Below are positions 1-8,491 of a DNA stretch of 58,500 nt, one piece after another. The first letter of the stretch is position 1, and the number at the start of each line of letters is the position of its first letter. Origin of the DNA: CAZUDI01 sp964618975 (GTDB lineage: Bacteria > Desulfobacterota > Desulfomonilia > UBA1062). Both the position numbers and the translations under genes were made by a program. The stretch covers positions 1 through 58,500 of the forward strand of contig CAZUDI010000022.1 of assembly GCA_964618975.1 (NCBI GenBank). Reading direction: 5' to 3'. The notes beneath the pieces were generated by a model. The model did not search any database. It was not told the origin of the DNA and worked only from the letters and a program-made list of their open reading frames with translations.

Positions 1-2
1 CC

Positions 3-179
3 CTGGAGGAGATGCTCATGAAGGCCGCGGATGCCTATGAAGAGGACGTGGAGACATCGGTGGCCGGTCTGACCTCGATCCTGGAACCACTCATGATCGT
101 GATCATGGGCGTTTCAGTGGGATTTGTGGTCATGGCCATCCTCTTTCCCATGCTGGAGATGAGTCAAATCGTACGCTAA
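3..179 (+). CDS. gspF: Type II secretion inner-membrane platform protein GspF, C-terminal fragment
   Basis: Only the last 58 codons lie in the window; the gene starts to the left of it. The fragment contains EEML, LEPLMI and a hydrophobic segment built around MGVSVGFVVMA, and ends MSQIVR. This is the typical end of the GspF/PilC platform protein, which couples the secretion ATPase to pseudopilus growth in the inner membrane. gspG follows 23 bases after its TAA stop, in the usual F-G order. Identification rests on this tail and the context. Confidence 0.93.
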   Translation: MEEMLMKAADAYEEDVETSVAGLTSILEPLMIVIMGVSVGFVVMAILFPMLEMSQIVR

Positions 180-202
180 GACACATAAGGGAGCCAAAGA
201 GT

Positions 203-643
203 ATGAAGAACAGAGGGTTTACGCTCATAGAACTGCTGGTGGTCATCGTGATCCTCGGGATCCTGGCCACCTATGTGGGAACGCGCATCATGGGCCGGCC
301 GGAGGAAGCCCGCCAGACTCAGGCCAAGATCCAGATCCAGGCCCTCGAGAACGCACTCAAGATGTACCGGCTGGACAACGGCGATTATCCGTCCACCGAA
401 CAGGGGCTCAGGTCCCTGCTGGAAAAACCCACGGTGGGCACCATCCCTTCGGGCTGGCGGGAGGGGGGCTACCTCGACAAGTCGAGCCTGCCCAAGGATC
501 CCTGGGGCAACGATTACGCCTATCTCTATCCCGGCATCCACAACCCCAACAGTTTCGACCTCTTCTCCTACGGCGCCGACAAGGAGCCCGGTGGGGACGA
601 CAAGGGCAAGGATATTGGGAACTGGGAAAGTGAGAGCCAGTAG
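203..643 (+). CDS. gspG: Major pseudopilin GspG
   Basis: 146 residues, a normal size for the family. The N-terminus MKNRGFTLIELL carries the prepilin peptidase site (cleavage between G5 and F6, with Glu at mature position 5), followed by the hydrophobic helix that anchors and polymerises the subunit. The C-terminal part (LPKDPWGNDY, FDLFSYGADKEPGG) matches the conserved calcium-binding region of GspG. GspG forms the shaft of the type II pseudopilus. A purine-rich ribosome site (GGGAG) lies upstream of the ATG. gspH overlaps its 3' end. Confidence 0.96.
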   Translation: MKNRGFTLIELLVVIVILGILATYVGTRIMGRPEEARQTQAKIQIQALENALKMYRLDNGDYPSTEQGLRSLLEKPTVGTIPSGWREGGYLDKSSLPKDPWGNDYAYLYPGIHNPNSFDLFSYGADKEPGGDDKGKDIGNWESESQ

Positions 644-1133
644 GCACGGTTTCACGCTCATCGAACTGATGATCGTGATCGTGATCATCGGCATCACCCT
701 GGGCTATGTCGGCCCGCGTATCTATGGAGGCCTGTCCAGTTCGGGCATGGAGCGGGCCTCCCGGGACATATCCGCCATGCTTCAGCTCGCCCGTTCCTGG
801 GCCATTACCCAGCACCGGGTCTATCTGGTGCGTTTTGACCTCGAACGGAATCAGGTGGCGGTCTACGAGCGGCCGGAGACCTCAGGGGTCCTGCCCGACC
901 CCCTCAAGGAACGACGCCTGCCCGAAGGGGTGCGCATCCGGAGCATCCGCAGCGCCTACCAGCCGAGTGTCCAGGAGGGCTCCCTGGATCTGAGAATCAC
1001 CGCCGAGGGGGTGGTGGAACAGGGACTCATCTATCTGGAGGACGGGCACGACCGGATCTACACCCTCGAGATCAAGCCCTTCACGGGGACGCTGCGCGTG
1101 TACGATTCCCTGGTGGAGAAGGTCTATGGATAG
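630..1133 (+). CDS. gspH: Minor pseudopilin GspH
   Basis: 167 residues from a GTG at 630, which is preceded by GGGA and lies just before the prepilin motif RHGFTLIEL; this frame is open much further upstream but only as an overlap with gspG. Cleavage is predicted after G7, with Glu at mature position 5, then a hydrophobic stretch (MIVIVIIGITLGYVG). The rest resembles the GspH/FimT domain. Minor pseudopilins H-I-J-K form the tip complex that starts the pseudopilus. It overlaps gspG by 14 bases and gspI by 8. A TTG at 615 is a weaker alternative start. Confidence 0.88.
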   Translation: MRASRHGFTLIELMIVIVIIGITLGYVGPRIYGGLSSSGMERASRDISAMLQLARSWAITQHRVYLVRFDLERNQVAVYERPETSGVLPDPLKERRLPEGVRIRSIRSAYQPSVQEGSLDLRITAEGVVEQGLIYLEDGHDRIYTLEIKPFTGTLRVYDSLVEKVYG

Positions 1134-1485
1134 GGGCTTCACCTTGCTGGAGGTGCTCATCGCCATGGTGATCCTGAGCATCGCCTTCATGTGGCTGCTC
1201 AAGGCCCAGGCCCAGGGGATCGATATGGCGCAACGGTCGCGCTTCATGACCACCGCCACCCTGCTGGCGCAGGCCCATATCGCGGATATGGACACGGATT
1301 CCGGCACGCTGAGTACGGGCGAACAGACCGGGGATTTCGGCGAGCAGTTTCCGGGCTATCTCTATCGCGAGAGCATGGAATCAACTCCGATTTCGGGCTA
1401 CTATAAATACACCCTCCTGATCTTCTGGGGAAAAGAGGGCCGTGGATTTGAGACGAAATTCATCACCTTCCTCGCGGCACGCTGA
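1126..1485 (+). CDS. gspI: Minor pseudopilin GspI
   Basis: 119 residues, typical for GspI. MDRGFTLLEVL gives a cleavage site after G4 with Glu at mature position 5, followed by the AMVILSIAFMWLL helix. The ATG overlaps the end of gspH (ATGGATAG), showing tight translational coupling. GspI is the core of the I-J-K tip complex. Identification rests on the motif, the size and its position between gspH and gspJ. Confidence 0.9.
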   Translation: MDRGFTLLEVLIAMVILSIAFMWLLKAQAQGIDMAQRSRFMTTATLLAQAHIADMDTDSGTLSTGEQTGDFGEQFPGYLYRESMESTPISGYYKYTLLIFWGKEGRGFETKFITFLAAR

Positions 1486-2146
1486 GGGCTTCACCCTCGT
1501 GGAGCTACTCCTGGCCGTCGCCATCGCGGCCATCGCGCTGGCGATCGTCAACATGACCTTCTTCCAGTCCCACGCGGCCATGGAGTCCGTCCGGATCCAG
1601 GGCGAGGTATATCAGATGGTGCGTCTGGCCCTGGACCGCATGAACCGTGACCTGACCTGTGCCTATGTCCCCTCCGGAAACCGGCAGCTAGATGCGGACG
1701 AGCTTGCCATGTACCGTTTCGTGGGGAGGAACGAGAGTCGTGACGAGACGGATATGGACAGCCTGTTCTTCACCACCACTTGCGACATCGGTTTTCAGAA
1801 CCTCTCCGGCGGGGTCTGCGAGGTGGACTACTATCTGAAGGAGATGGAGGATCAGGAGGAATTGTTCACCCTCATGCGCCGTGAGGATTGTCGGCCCCAT
1901 GCCGGTCTCACCGAGGGCGGCATGGCCATGGAGATTGCCGAGGATGTCGTCGGGATGCAGATTACCTACCTGGATGCGAACGACAAGGAGGTCGAGGTAT
2001 GGGATCTCGAGCAGAGTCTGCAATTGCCCGCACAGATCCGCATCACCCTGACCTTCAGGAAGGGCAGCGAGGACCTCACCTTCACTACGGTCTCCTCGCC
2101 ACCGCTGGCGCACATTAAGCTGGCACTGAAATCCACGGAGGAGTGA
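1442..2146 (+). CDS. gspJ: Minor pseudopilin GspJ
   Basis: 234 residues starting at GTG 1442, inside the 3' end of gspI (44-base overlap), with AGAGGG just upstream. The prepilin motif is AEGFTLVELLLAV, giving an unusually long 16-residue leader before the cleavage site. The mature part is longer than GspH and GspI, as expected for GspJ, which packs against GspI and GspK at the pseudopilus tip. Neighbour order supports the call. Confidence 0.9.
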   Translation: MDLRRNSSPSSRHAEGFTLVELLLAVAIAAIALAIVNMTFFQSHAAMESVRIQGEVYQMVRLALDRMNRDLTCAYVPSGNRQLDADELAMYRFVGRNESRDETDMDSLFFTTTCDIGFQNLSGGVCEVDYYLKEMEDQEELFTLMRREDCRPHAGLTEGGMAMEIAEDVVGMQITYLDANDKEVEVWDLEQSLQLPAQIRITLTFRKGSEDLTFTTVSSPPLAHIKLALKSTEE

Positions 2147-3126
2147 TGCCAGGGGTGCTCGGGAACAGACGGGGGTTGGTGCTGGTCCTGGTGCTCAGCA
2201 TGGTGGCGCTGCTCACGGTCATGGTGGTCGAATTCAGCTCCCAGAGGGGGCTGGATATCGAACTGGCCTACAATTTCCGGGATTCCCTGCAGGCCCAGTA
2301 CCTCGCACGGGCCGGGGTCGAGGCGGCCATGGCGCTGATCGCGGACGACGACCCCCGTTACGACGCCGAGGATGAGGACTGGGCCTCCTTTGCGGAATAC
2401 CTCCTGGCCGCGTCCGTTTATCTGGAGGGGCCGAGCTTCAGCGGCACCATCACGGACGAAAGCTCCCGCATCGATCTCAATGCCCTGGTGAGTAGCGCAG
2501 GGGTGGCGGATGAGTTCCGGGTCGCCCAGATCCGACGACTCTTCACCCTGCTGGAGATCGATATCGGCCCGGAGGAACTGGACGATCTCCTCAATGCCCT
2601 GGTGGACTGGCTCGACCCCGACAGCGAAACCACCTTCGGGGCCGAAAGGGGCTACTATGCCGCGCTCGAAGAACCCTACGCCTGCAAGGACGGGCCCATG
2701 GACAGCCCCGAGGAGATCCTGCTCGTGGCCGGAATGGAGCCGGAATACTACTATGGGACGCAGGATTACGAGGGCATCCGGGACTATGTCACCACGGGCA
2801 CCGGTGGAAAGATCAATCTCAATACCGCCTCCGAGACCGTCCTCCTGAGCCTGTCGGACAACATCACCCCCGATATGGTGGCGGCCTTCCAGGAATGCAT
2901 CCCCCTCAAAGGTCCGGAGGAGGTGCTGGCCTGTATCGAGACGGCCGGGTTCAATGCCGTGCCGGCCGAGGAACTCACCCGCATCAAGGAGATGATCACC
3001 ATCGTGAGCCCCCGCTTTGCGGTGGAGGTCAAGGGACTCATGCCCACGGGTGCCGTGGTGAATATCCGGGCCCTCCTCGATCGCACAGACAAAAGGCCTT
3101 CAATCGTGTATTATAGGATATATTAA
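2146..3126 (+). CDS. gspK: Minor pseudopilin GspK
   Basis: 326 residues from ATG 2146, which overlaps the gspJ stop (TGATG) and has GGAGGAG before it; GTG at 2143 is an equivalent in-frame alternative. The N-terminus RRGLVLVLVLSMVALLTVMVV is a pseudopilin helix without Glu at position 5, a known trait of GspK. The large C-terminal part includes a helix-hairpin-helix-like segment (GKINLNTASETVLLSL), also usual for GspK. GspK caps the tip complex. An 18-base gap separates it from gspL. Confidence 0.93.
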   Translation: MPGVLGNRRGLVLVLVLSMVALLTVMVVEFSSQRGLDIELAYNFRDSLQAQYLARAGVEAAMALIADDDPRYDAEDEDWASFAEYLLAASVYLEGPSFSGTITDESSRIDLNALVSSAGVADEFRVAQIRRLFTLLEIDIGPEELDDLLNALVDWLDPDSETTFGAERGYYAALEEPYACKDGPMDSPEEILLVAGMEPEYYYGTQDYEGIRDYVTTGTGGKINLNTASETVLLSLSDNITPDMVAAFQECIPLKGPEEVLACIETAGFNAVPAEELTRIKEMITIVSPRFAVEVKGLMPTGAVVNIRALLDRTDKRPSIVYYRIY

Positions 3127-3144
3127 TCTCTCAGGATAGAAACG

Positions 3145-4662
3145 ATGGCAAGAAATACACTGGGAATTTACTGGAACGAGATCCATATCCACGCCGCTCT
3201 CATCAGGTCATCCCTGACCGAGATGGCGATCGAAAGGATCATCTGCCTGCCCCGGGCGATCGATGTCGAGGGCCGGCCGCTCAATGCCATCGAGCACGAT
3301 CTGAGGCTGATGATCGGCGAGATGGGAATCACACCCGACACGGTCGTGGTCGGCCTGCCCGAGGACGAGGTGATGTACCGGACGCTTATGCGCCCCTTCA
3401 GCGATCGCCGCAAGATCGGGGGGACCATCGCACCCGAGATGGAGACCCTGTTGCCCATGACGGAGGACGACCTGATGGTCGACTTCCTGGTCCTGGGCCG
3501 CAAGGGCACCGGCGAAACCCTGGTCGAGGGCGTGGGCGTGCGCAAGGCCTCCGTGGAGCGGGTTCTCGCCACCTGCGGCGGGGCTGGCCTGGAACCGGAG
3601 ATCGTGGACGCGATTCCGGGGGCCTTGGCGGCCGGGGCCCGGGATGTCTGCGAGCTCGATGCCGGGCCGAACTATCTCTTCACCTACGTCGGGTGGGGAT
3701 ACACCTCGCTGGTCTTGCTGCAGGGCAAGACCCTCAGGCACACGGCTACCATCCCCATCGGCATCGAGCGGGTGCTCGGAGCCGCCGCCGGGGACGGGCT
3801 AACGCCCGGCAGTCTGATGGAGCGCGCCGGGCAGGAAGGCGGCCTGGCCGGTGGGGAGGAGACCGATGCCCTCCTGCGGGAGATCCTCATCTCCCTGGAG
3901 CGCCTGGAACAACTGGAGGGGGAGATCGTGCTGGTGCCTGTGGGCTATGCCGCCATGATCAGCGATCTTGAGGCCCGCTACACCGAGATGAGCGGTGCCT
4001 CCTGGGCGCCTGTCAGACTCAAGGAAGGTCTGGAAATCAGAGGCATCGACGAGTGCGGCCAGGCCTTCGTGGCCGTGGGACTGGCCTGCCGCGGGGCCGC
4101 CGGGAGTGACGGGATGAATTTCCGTCAGGGCGAACTGGCCTATACGCGCGGTTTCGAGAAGATGAAGGCCTACGGGTATGCCTGGGGCCGCGTGCTGGTG
4201 GTCCTGTTGGCGCTCTGGCTGGCGGGGGTGGGCCTCGACGTCTACTTCAAGGATCAGCGCCGCGACGAGCTGGATGCCAGGATGCGCGAGACCTTCGGCC
4301 AGACCATGCCCGCGGGTACGCCCATGGTGGATCCTGAGCGCCAGCTGGAGCAGTACCTGAGCCGTCTGAGTGGTTCCGCCCCCGGTGCGGTCGGGGAGGG
4401 GGCGGCCGCGCCCCTGGAGATCATACGTGATCTGAGCGCGGGCATTTCCGGGGAGATCGACGTGGTCTTCGATACCATCACTATCGACGAGAGCTCCATA
4501 TCCCTCTCCGGCAGCACGCAGTCCTACGACAATGTGGAGCGCATCAAGGGGATCCTGGATGACCTGGAATACGTGCTCGAGGTCAAGATTGTCTCGGCCA
4601 ATGTGGACAAGAATGATCAGCGGGTGAAATTCAAGTTGATCTGCCGGAAGGGGGGGGCGTGA
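3145..4662 (+). CDS. gspL: Type II secretion assembly protein GspL
   Basis: 505 residues. The cytoplasmic part (about 1-340) resembles the actin-like GspL domain that binds the GspE ATPase. A single membrane segment (VLVVLLALWLAGVGLDVYF, about 350-370) is followed by a periplasmic ferredoxin-like region ending in the KIVSANVDKND strand. Start is an ATG 18 bases after gspK. GspL recruits the ATPase to the platform together with GspM. Sequence similarity in this family is low, so the operon position between gspK and gspM is an important part of the evidence. Confidence 0.85.
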   Translation: MARNTLGIYWNEIHIHAALIRSSLTEMAIERIICLPRAIDVEGRPLNAIEHDLRLMIGEMGITPDTVVVGLPEDEVMYRTLMRPFSDRRKIGGTIAPEMETLLPMTEDDLMVDFLVLGRKGTGETLVEGVGVRKASVERVLATCGGAGLEPEIVDAIPGALAAGARDVCELDAGPNYLFTYVGWGYTSLVLLQGKTLRHTATIPIGIERVLGAAAGDGLTPGSLMERAGQEGGLAGGEETDALLREILISLERLEQLEGEIVLVPVGYAAMISDLEARYTEMSGASWAPVRLKEGLEIRGIDECGQAFVAVGLACRGAAGSDGMNFRQGELAYTRGFEKMKAYGYAWGRVLVVLLALWLAGVGLDVYFKDQRRDELDARMRETFGQTMPAGTPMVDPERQLEQYLSRLSGSAPGAVGEGAAAPLEIIRDLSAGISGEIDVVFDTITIDESSISLSGSTQSYDNVERIKGILDDLEYVLEVKIVSANVDKNDQRVKFKLICRKGGA

Positions 4663-5159
4663 TGGAACTGTCCCGGCGCGAAAAGGTCTTTGTGGGCACA
4701 GGCGCTGGCATTGCCGGGGTCTTCGTCCTGGTGGTCTTCTTTCTCATGCCTCTGTTTCAGCTGCGTACGGATCTGGAGGCGAGCCTGTCGAGTAAGGATG
4801 CCCAGCTGCAGAGGGTCTATGCGCTCTCGGCCAGGATCAAGGCCCTCGATGCGGGCAAAGGACGCACACCGGCCCTCAGGGGGGCGGATGCGACCCTCTT
4901 CGGTTTCCTGGAACAGCTGGCCAGCGAGCTCAAGATCAATGAACGCATCGAGTATATGAAGCCCATCAGTGAGACGGGCGGTGGGGCCAGGGAATCGGTG
5001 GAGGTGAAGATCAAAGGGGTCTTCACGGAGGATCTTATCGGGCTGTTGTACCGCATCAGCAGCTCGGCCCAGCCCGTGCACATCAAGCGCCTGAATATCA
5101 GGCGCCAGGACCGCGAGAACAATCTGGATATAACCTTCCAGGTGGTGATGTATGGATAA
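4662..5159 (+). CDS. gspM: Type II secretion protein GspM
   Basis: 165 residues from ATG 4662, overlapping the gspL stop; GTG 4659 is an in-frame alternative. A short cytoplasmic start (MELSRREKVFVG) leads into one membrane helix (about 14-34), then a coiled-coil-like and periplasmic region. Size and topology match GspM, which pairs with GspL at the inner membrane. Its end overlaps the start of gspN by 8 bases. Confidence 0.85.
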   Translation: MELSRREKVFVGTGAGIAGVFVLVVFFLMPLFQLRTDLEASLSSKDAQLQRVYALSARIKALDAGKGRTPALRGADATLFGFLEQLASELKINERIEYMKPISETGGGARESVEVKIKGVFTEDLIGLLYRISSSAQPVHIKRLNIRRQDRENNLDITFQVVMYG

Positions 5160-6006
5160 CGCGCGGCAGGGTTATACCTGGTGGGCGTATCTGGGCTTTG
5201 CCCTCTATGGGCTGGCATGTCTGGTGGTCTTCATCATCGTGCAGTTTCCCTATGACATGCTCCGGGAAAGGATCGAACAGTCCCTCAGCGGCGCCTCCGG
5301 ACTCAAGGTGGAGTTGGGGCATCTCTCGGGCCACCTGCCGTTGCGACTGCTGGCGGAGGGGGTGAGGGTCAACTCCACCCCCGTGTTCACCCGGGTGAGC
5401 CTCAGACCCGGCCTGGCCGCTCTCCTCAGCGCCAGGGTGGGGGGTGCCTTCCGGGCGGAGCTCGACGATGGCCGCATGTGGGGCTCGGTGGGGGCGCCGT
5501 GGGGCGGGTCCCTCGATCCGCTGGAGCTCAGTGTGCACCTGGAGGGGGTGAACCTGGCGAGCCTGGCCGGGCTCCTGGCGCTTCCGGGCGGGGAGGTGCG
5601 GGGGATTGCGCAGGGGGATATGGCCTGCCTGGCCTCCCTGACCTCCCTCGACAAGACCACTGGCAGGGTGTCGCTGCGCGTGGCCAAGGGCCAGCTTCCG
5701 CTGGCCTTTCCCGGATTGCCGCTGGACGCGGTGGCCTTCGAGGAGATCGACCTCAGCGCGCACATGGACAAAGGGCTCCTCACCATCGATGCGGCCGAGA
5801 TGAAAGGCGATATCTCCGGCTCCCTCAAGGGACGCATCCGCGTGCGCTCTCAGATTGCCAGTTCGCGGCTGAATCTCACGGGACAGGTGCAGCTGCCGCC
5901 GGCGATGATGGCCCTCATGGGCCCAGGTGCCGGTGGACGGGACGATCTGAATTTCAGCATCGGCGGCACGGTAGACAACCCCCGCTTCCGGCTGCTGCGG
6001 CGTTAG
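5152..6006 (+). CDS. gspN: Type II secretion protein GspN
   Basis: 284 residues. The N-terminus has one membrane anchor (about 10-30). The remainder is a beta-rich periplasmic region with repeated structure, ending LNFSIGGTVDNPRFRLL, a pattern also seen in AsmA-like proteins and in the GspN form found in deltaproteobacteria. The exact role of GspN is poorly known and it is dispensable in several systems. It overlaps gspM by 8 bases and closes the operon; the following gene starts 71 bases later. Confidence 0.82.
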   Translation: MDNARQGYTWWAYLGFALYGLACLVVFIIVQFPYDMLRERIEQSLSGASGLKVELGHLSGHLPLRLLAEGVRVNSTPVFTRVSLRPGLAALLSARVGGAFRAELDDGRMWGSVGAPWGGSLDPLELSVHLEGVNLASLAGLLALPGGEVRGIAQGDMACLASLTSLDKTTGRVSLRVAKGQLPLAFPGLPLDAVAFEEIDLSAHMDKGLLTIDAAEMKGDISGSLKGRIRVRSQIASSRLNLTGQVQLPPAMMALMGPGAGGRDDLNFSIGGTVDNPRFRLLRR

Positions 6007-6077
6007 GGCGCCGGTAATAAGGTTAAATTAAAGGCTCACTAAAAAAATACCGAGATATCTCTTGGTTGAGGTGTTAT

Positions 6078-6755
6078 ATGGAAGAAGAAGCCTTTTTCAG
6101 GAGCAAGTTTCCCCAGGCCATCCGCCTCTCCTGGGATGAAGTGGAAGACCTTCTCTGGACGATCTTCCTGTCCATCCGGGAGTCAGGGTTCGATCCCGAT
6201 GTGATTGTCGGGGTTTCCCGGGGGGGGCTCGCCCCGGCACGGATCCTGGTGGACTACCTGCAGAAGAAGTATATCTGTACCCTGCAGATGGGCCATTGGG
6301 ACGGGAACGCACAGTTCACGGAGAGGCCTTCATTGATCTACCCGCTGCCCGAGGTGGACCTCACGCACAAGCGCATACTGGTGGTGGACGACGTGAGTGA
6401 CGAGGGCGGGACTATGGAGGAGGTCGTCTCCTATCTCAGGCCCAAGGTCGGTGAGATCCGGAGTGCGGTCATCGTCAGCAAGAGCGACTCCTGCTTTAGG
6501 GCGGATTTCTGCCCCAAGATCATGGATGATTGGCGCTGGGTGTTTTTTCCCTGGTCCAAGCACGAAGATCTCGTGGCCTTTGTCGAGAAGCTGCTCCAGC
6601 TCACAGGCGGTGCCTCGATCGAGGACATCATCCGTATCCTCGGGGAGGCCATGCAGGTCGATTTCGCCTGTGATGAGATCGAGAAGGTGCTCTTCGACAT
6701 GCTCTCGGCCGGCGAGATCAGTGAGGACGGCAATAAGGTATGGACTTTGATTTAG
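6078..6755 (+). CDS. Phosphoribosyltransferase-family protein with C-terminal extension
   Basis: 225 residues from ATG 6078, chosen for the GAGGTG site at 6068-6073; TTG 6066 is the outer alternative. VIVGVSRGGLAPARIL and the PRPP-binding loop ILVVDDVSDEGGTM mark a type I phosphoribosyltransferase of the hypoxanthine/xanthine kind. The last 45 or so residues form an extra segment with helix-helix-wing character (EKVLFDMLSAGEISEDGNKVW), perhaps a small winged helix. The substrate cannot be told from sequence. Its last 16 bases overlap the next gene, a diguanylate cyclase, so the two are probably co-expressed. Confidence 0.8.
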   Translation: MEEEAFFRSKFPQAIRLSWDEVEDLLWTIFLSIRESGFDPDVIVGVSRGGLAPARILVDYLQKKYICTLQMGHWDGNAQFTERPSLIYPLPEVDLTHKRILVVDDVSDEGGTMEEVVSYLRPKVGEIRSAVIVSKSDSCFRADFCPKIMDDWRWVFFPWSKHEDLVAFVEKLLQLTGGASIEDIIRILGEAMQVDFACDEIEKVLFDMLSAGEISEDGNKVWTLI

Positions 6756-8434
6756 CACGGCTTGAGGATGTCATATCCCCATATGTGATGGTTGTGAGGA
6801 GCTCGGACGTCCATTACGTGAGCTCGCCCCTGGCCGATATGGTGGGGCTGGACCGCGAGGGGATGCAGGCGCTTCTGCCCGAACTTGGCGATACGGAGAA
6901 CGGTGGTGAGGAGACACTCTGTCTGCCGGGCGGGGAGAGTGCGCCCCTTAAGCTCCCCTACACCCGGACCACCATCAACGGTATGAGCATGTTTGCCTTT
7001 TTCCCCAAGGGGCCTTCCGGCGGGCAGATCGTCATTGAGGACGATGCCGAGGTTTTCATGTCCGTGCTCTCACAGGTGGACCGCCATACCATCAACGGAT
7101 TCGTTCTCGTGGAGAAGGGACACATCGTCTACACGAACGACAGGTTCCTCGAGTTCGTGGGATACACGCGCCAGGAGCTGCTCGGCACTCAGTTTTTGCG
7201 GGTCGTCTCCCGCGAGAGCCGCGAGCCGTTCGTCAACGCCTGCGTCACCCCGGTCGACGAGGTGCCGGTGACAGAGGTCATGCTCACCTCCTCCGCAAAA
7301 CGGCGCATGCATGTGACCATGAACGCCGGGTGGGTGGAGTGCTCAGGGCGGAGCCTTTTGTGGATGGTGTTCATGGACATCACCGAGAAGAAGGCCCTGC
7401 AGCGCCGACTCGGGGAGGAGCACCTCCGGCTGCAGGAGTTTTTCGAGCGGGCTCCCACGGGCATTCTTTTAATCAGCCCCCGGGGGAAGATTCTCGAGAG
7501 CAACGCCTTTGTCAGCCGCATCATGGGCTACAGCACCGAGGAGATCAGAAACAGCCCCTTCACGCGGTTTGTGTCCCCGCACGAGGTGGAACCACTCGAG
7601 CAGGACTTCCGCCGCCTCTACCACGAGGGTGACGATATCCGTCGCGAGTGCGTCCTGCGCACCAAAGAGGGCCAGGATATCACCATCGAGTACAGTGCCC
7701 AGTTGATCATGCGCAAGCACCACAAGACCGGGGCGCTGATGCTCTTCAGCGATATTACGGAGAAGAAGGCCCTCGAAGAGGAACTCCTGCGCAAGAACGC
7801 CGAGAACGAGCGCGGTCTGTGGGAGATGGCCGAGGTCAAGGATGCCCTCGAGGCCCGCGCCGGCGAGCTTAACCGTGCCACGGAAGAGCTCAAGCTGCTC
7901 AACGAGAAGCTCAACCTGCTCTCCATTACGGATGGCCTGACCGAGGTCTTCAACCACCGCTTCTTCCAGGAGCGCCTCAACGAGGAGATCGAACGTCTCA
8001 ACCGCGTGCGCGACGCGGCTGGCTCCATTGCGCTGCTGATGCTGGATATCGATGATTTCAAGCGTTTCAACGATACCTTCGGACACCAGTGCGGCGATAT
8101 GATCCTCAAACAGCTCGCCTGCCGCCTGCGCGGTGCGGTGCGGAGCATCGATATCGTTGCCCGCTATGGCGGCGAGGAATTCGCCGTCATCCTGCCGCAG
8201 ACGCACCTCGCCGATGCCCATCAGGTGGCGCTCAGGATCTGCGAGGCTATCGGTGGGACCGCCTTTATCATCGAGGAGGCGCCCGATCCGGTGACCGTGA
8301 CGGTGAGTATCGGCGTTGCCAGGCTCGCGAGCCGCGCGGGGGGTAAGGCGGATCTGATCAGGATGGCCGACAACGCCCTGTACCAGGCCAAACATAACGG
8401 CAAGAACCGCGTCGAGGTCTGGCAGACAGACTGA
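6740..8434 (+). CDS. PAS-PAS-GGDEF diguanylate cyclase
   Basis: 564 residues, predicted soluble. Two PAS sensor domains (about 115-225 and 230-350) are followed by a coiled coil (about 350-395) and a GGDEF domain (about 395-560). The active site is intact as GGEEF at 477-481. The inhibitory I-site RxxD is present as RSID, five residues before it. The protein should therefore make c-di-GMP from two GTP and be product-inhibited. No EAL domain is seen. The N-terminal 100 residues are not recognised. Start ATG 6740 lies within the preceding gene. Confidence 0.93.
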   Translation: MDFDLARLEDVISPYVMVVRSSDVHYVSSPLADMVGLDREGMQALLPELGDTENGGEETLCLPGGESAPLKLPYTRTTINGMSMFAFFPKGPSGGQIVIEDDAEVFMSVLSQVDRHTINGFVLVEKGHIVYTNDRFLEFVGYTRQELLGTQFLRVVSRESREPFVNACVTPVDEVPVTEVMLTSSAKRRMHVTMNAGWVECSGRSLLWMVFMDITEKKALQRRLGEEHLRLQEFFERAPTGILLISPRGKILESNAFVSRIMGYSTEEIRNSPFTRFVSPHEVEPLEQDFRRLYHEGDDIRRECVLRTKEGQDITIEYSAQLIMRKHHKTGALMLFSDITEKKALEEELLRKNAENERGLWEMAEVKDALEARAGELNRATEELKLLNEKLNLLSITDGLTEVFNHRFFQERLNEEIERLNRVRDAAGSIALLMLDIDDFKRFNDTFGHQCGDMILKQLACRLRGAVRSIDIVARYGGEEFAVILPQTHLADAHQVALRICEAIGGTAFIIEEAPDPVTVTVSIGVARLASRAGGKADLIRMADNALYQAKHNGKNRVEVWQTD

Positions 8435-8491
8435 GCCCCGGTTCACACTCGGGCGGTCCTTCCGCTACCGCCTGGCAGCACAGGACAGTAC

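Noticed and set aside
273..629. Long N-terminal extension of GspH
   Set aside because: It only arises from open frame overlapping gspG; the prepilin motif fixes the start near 630.
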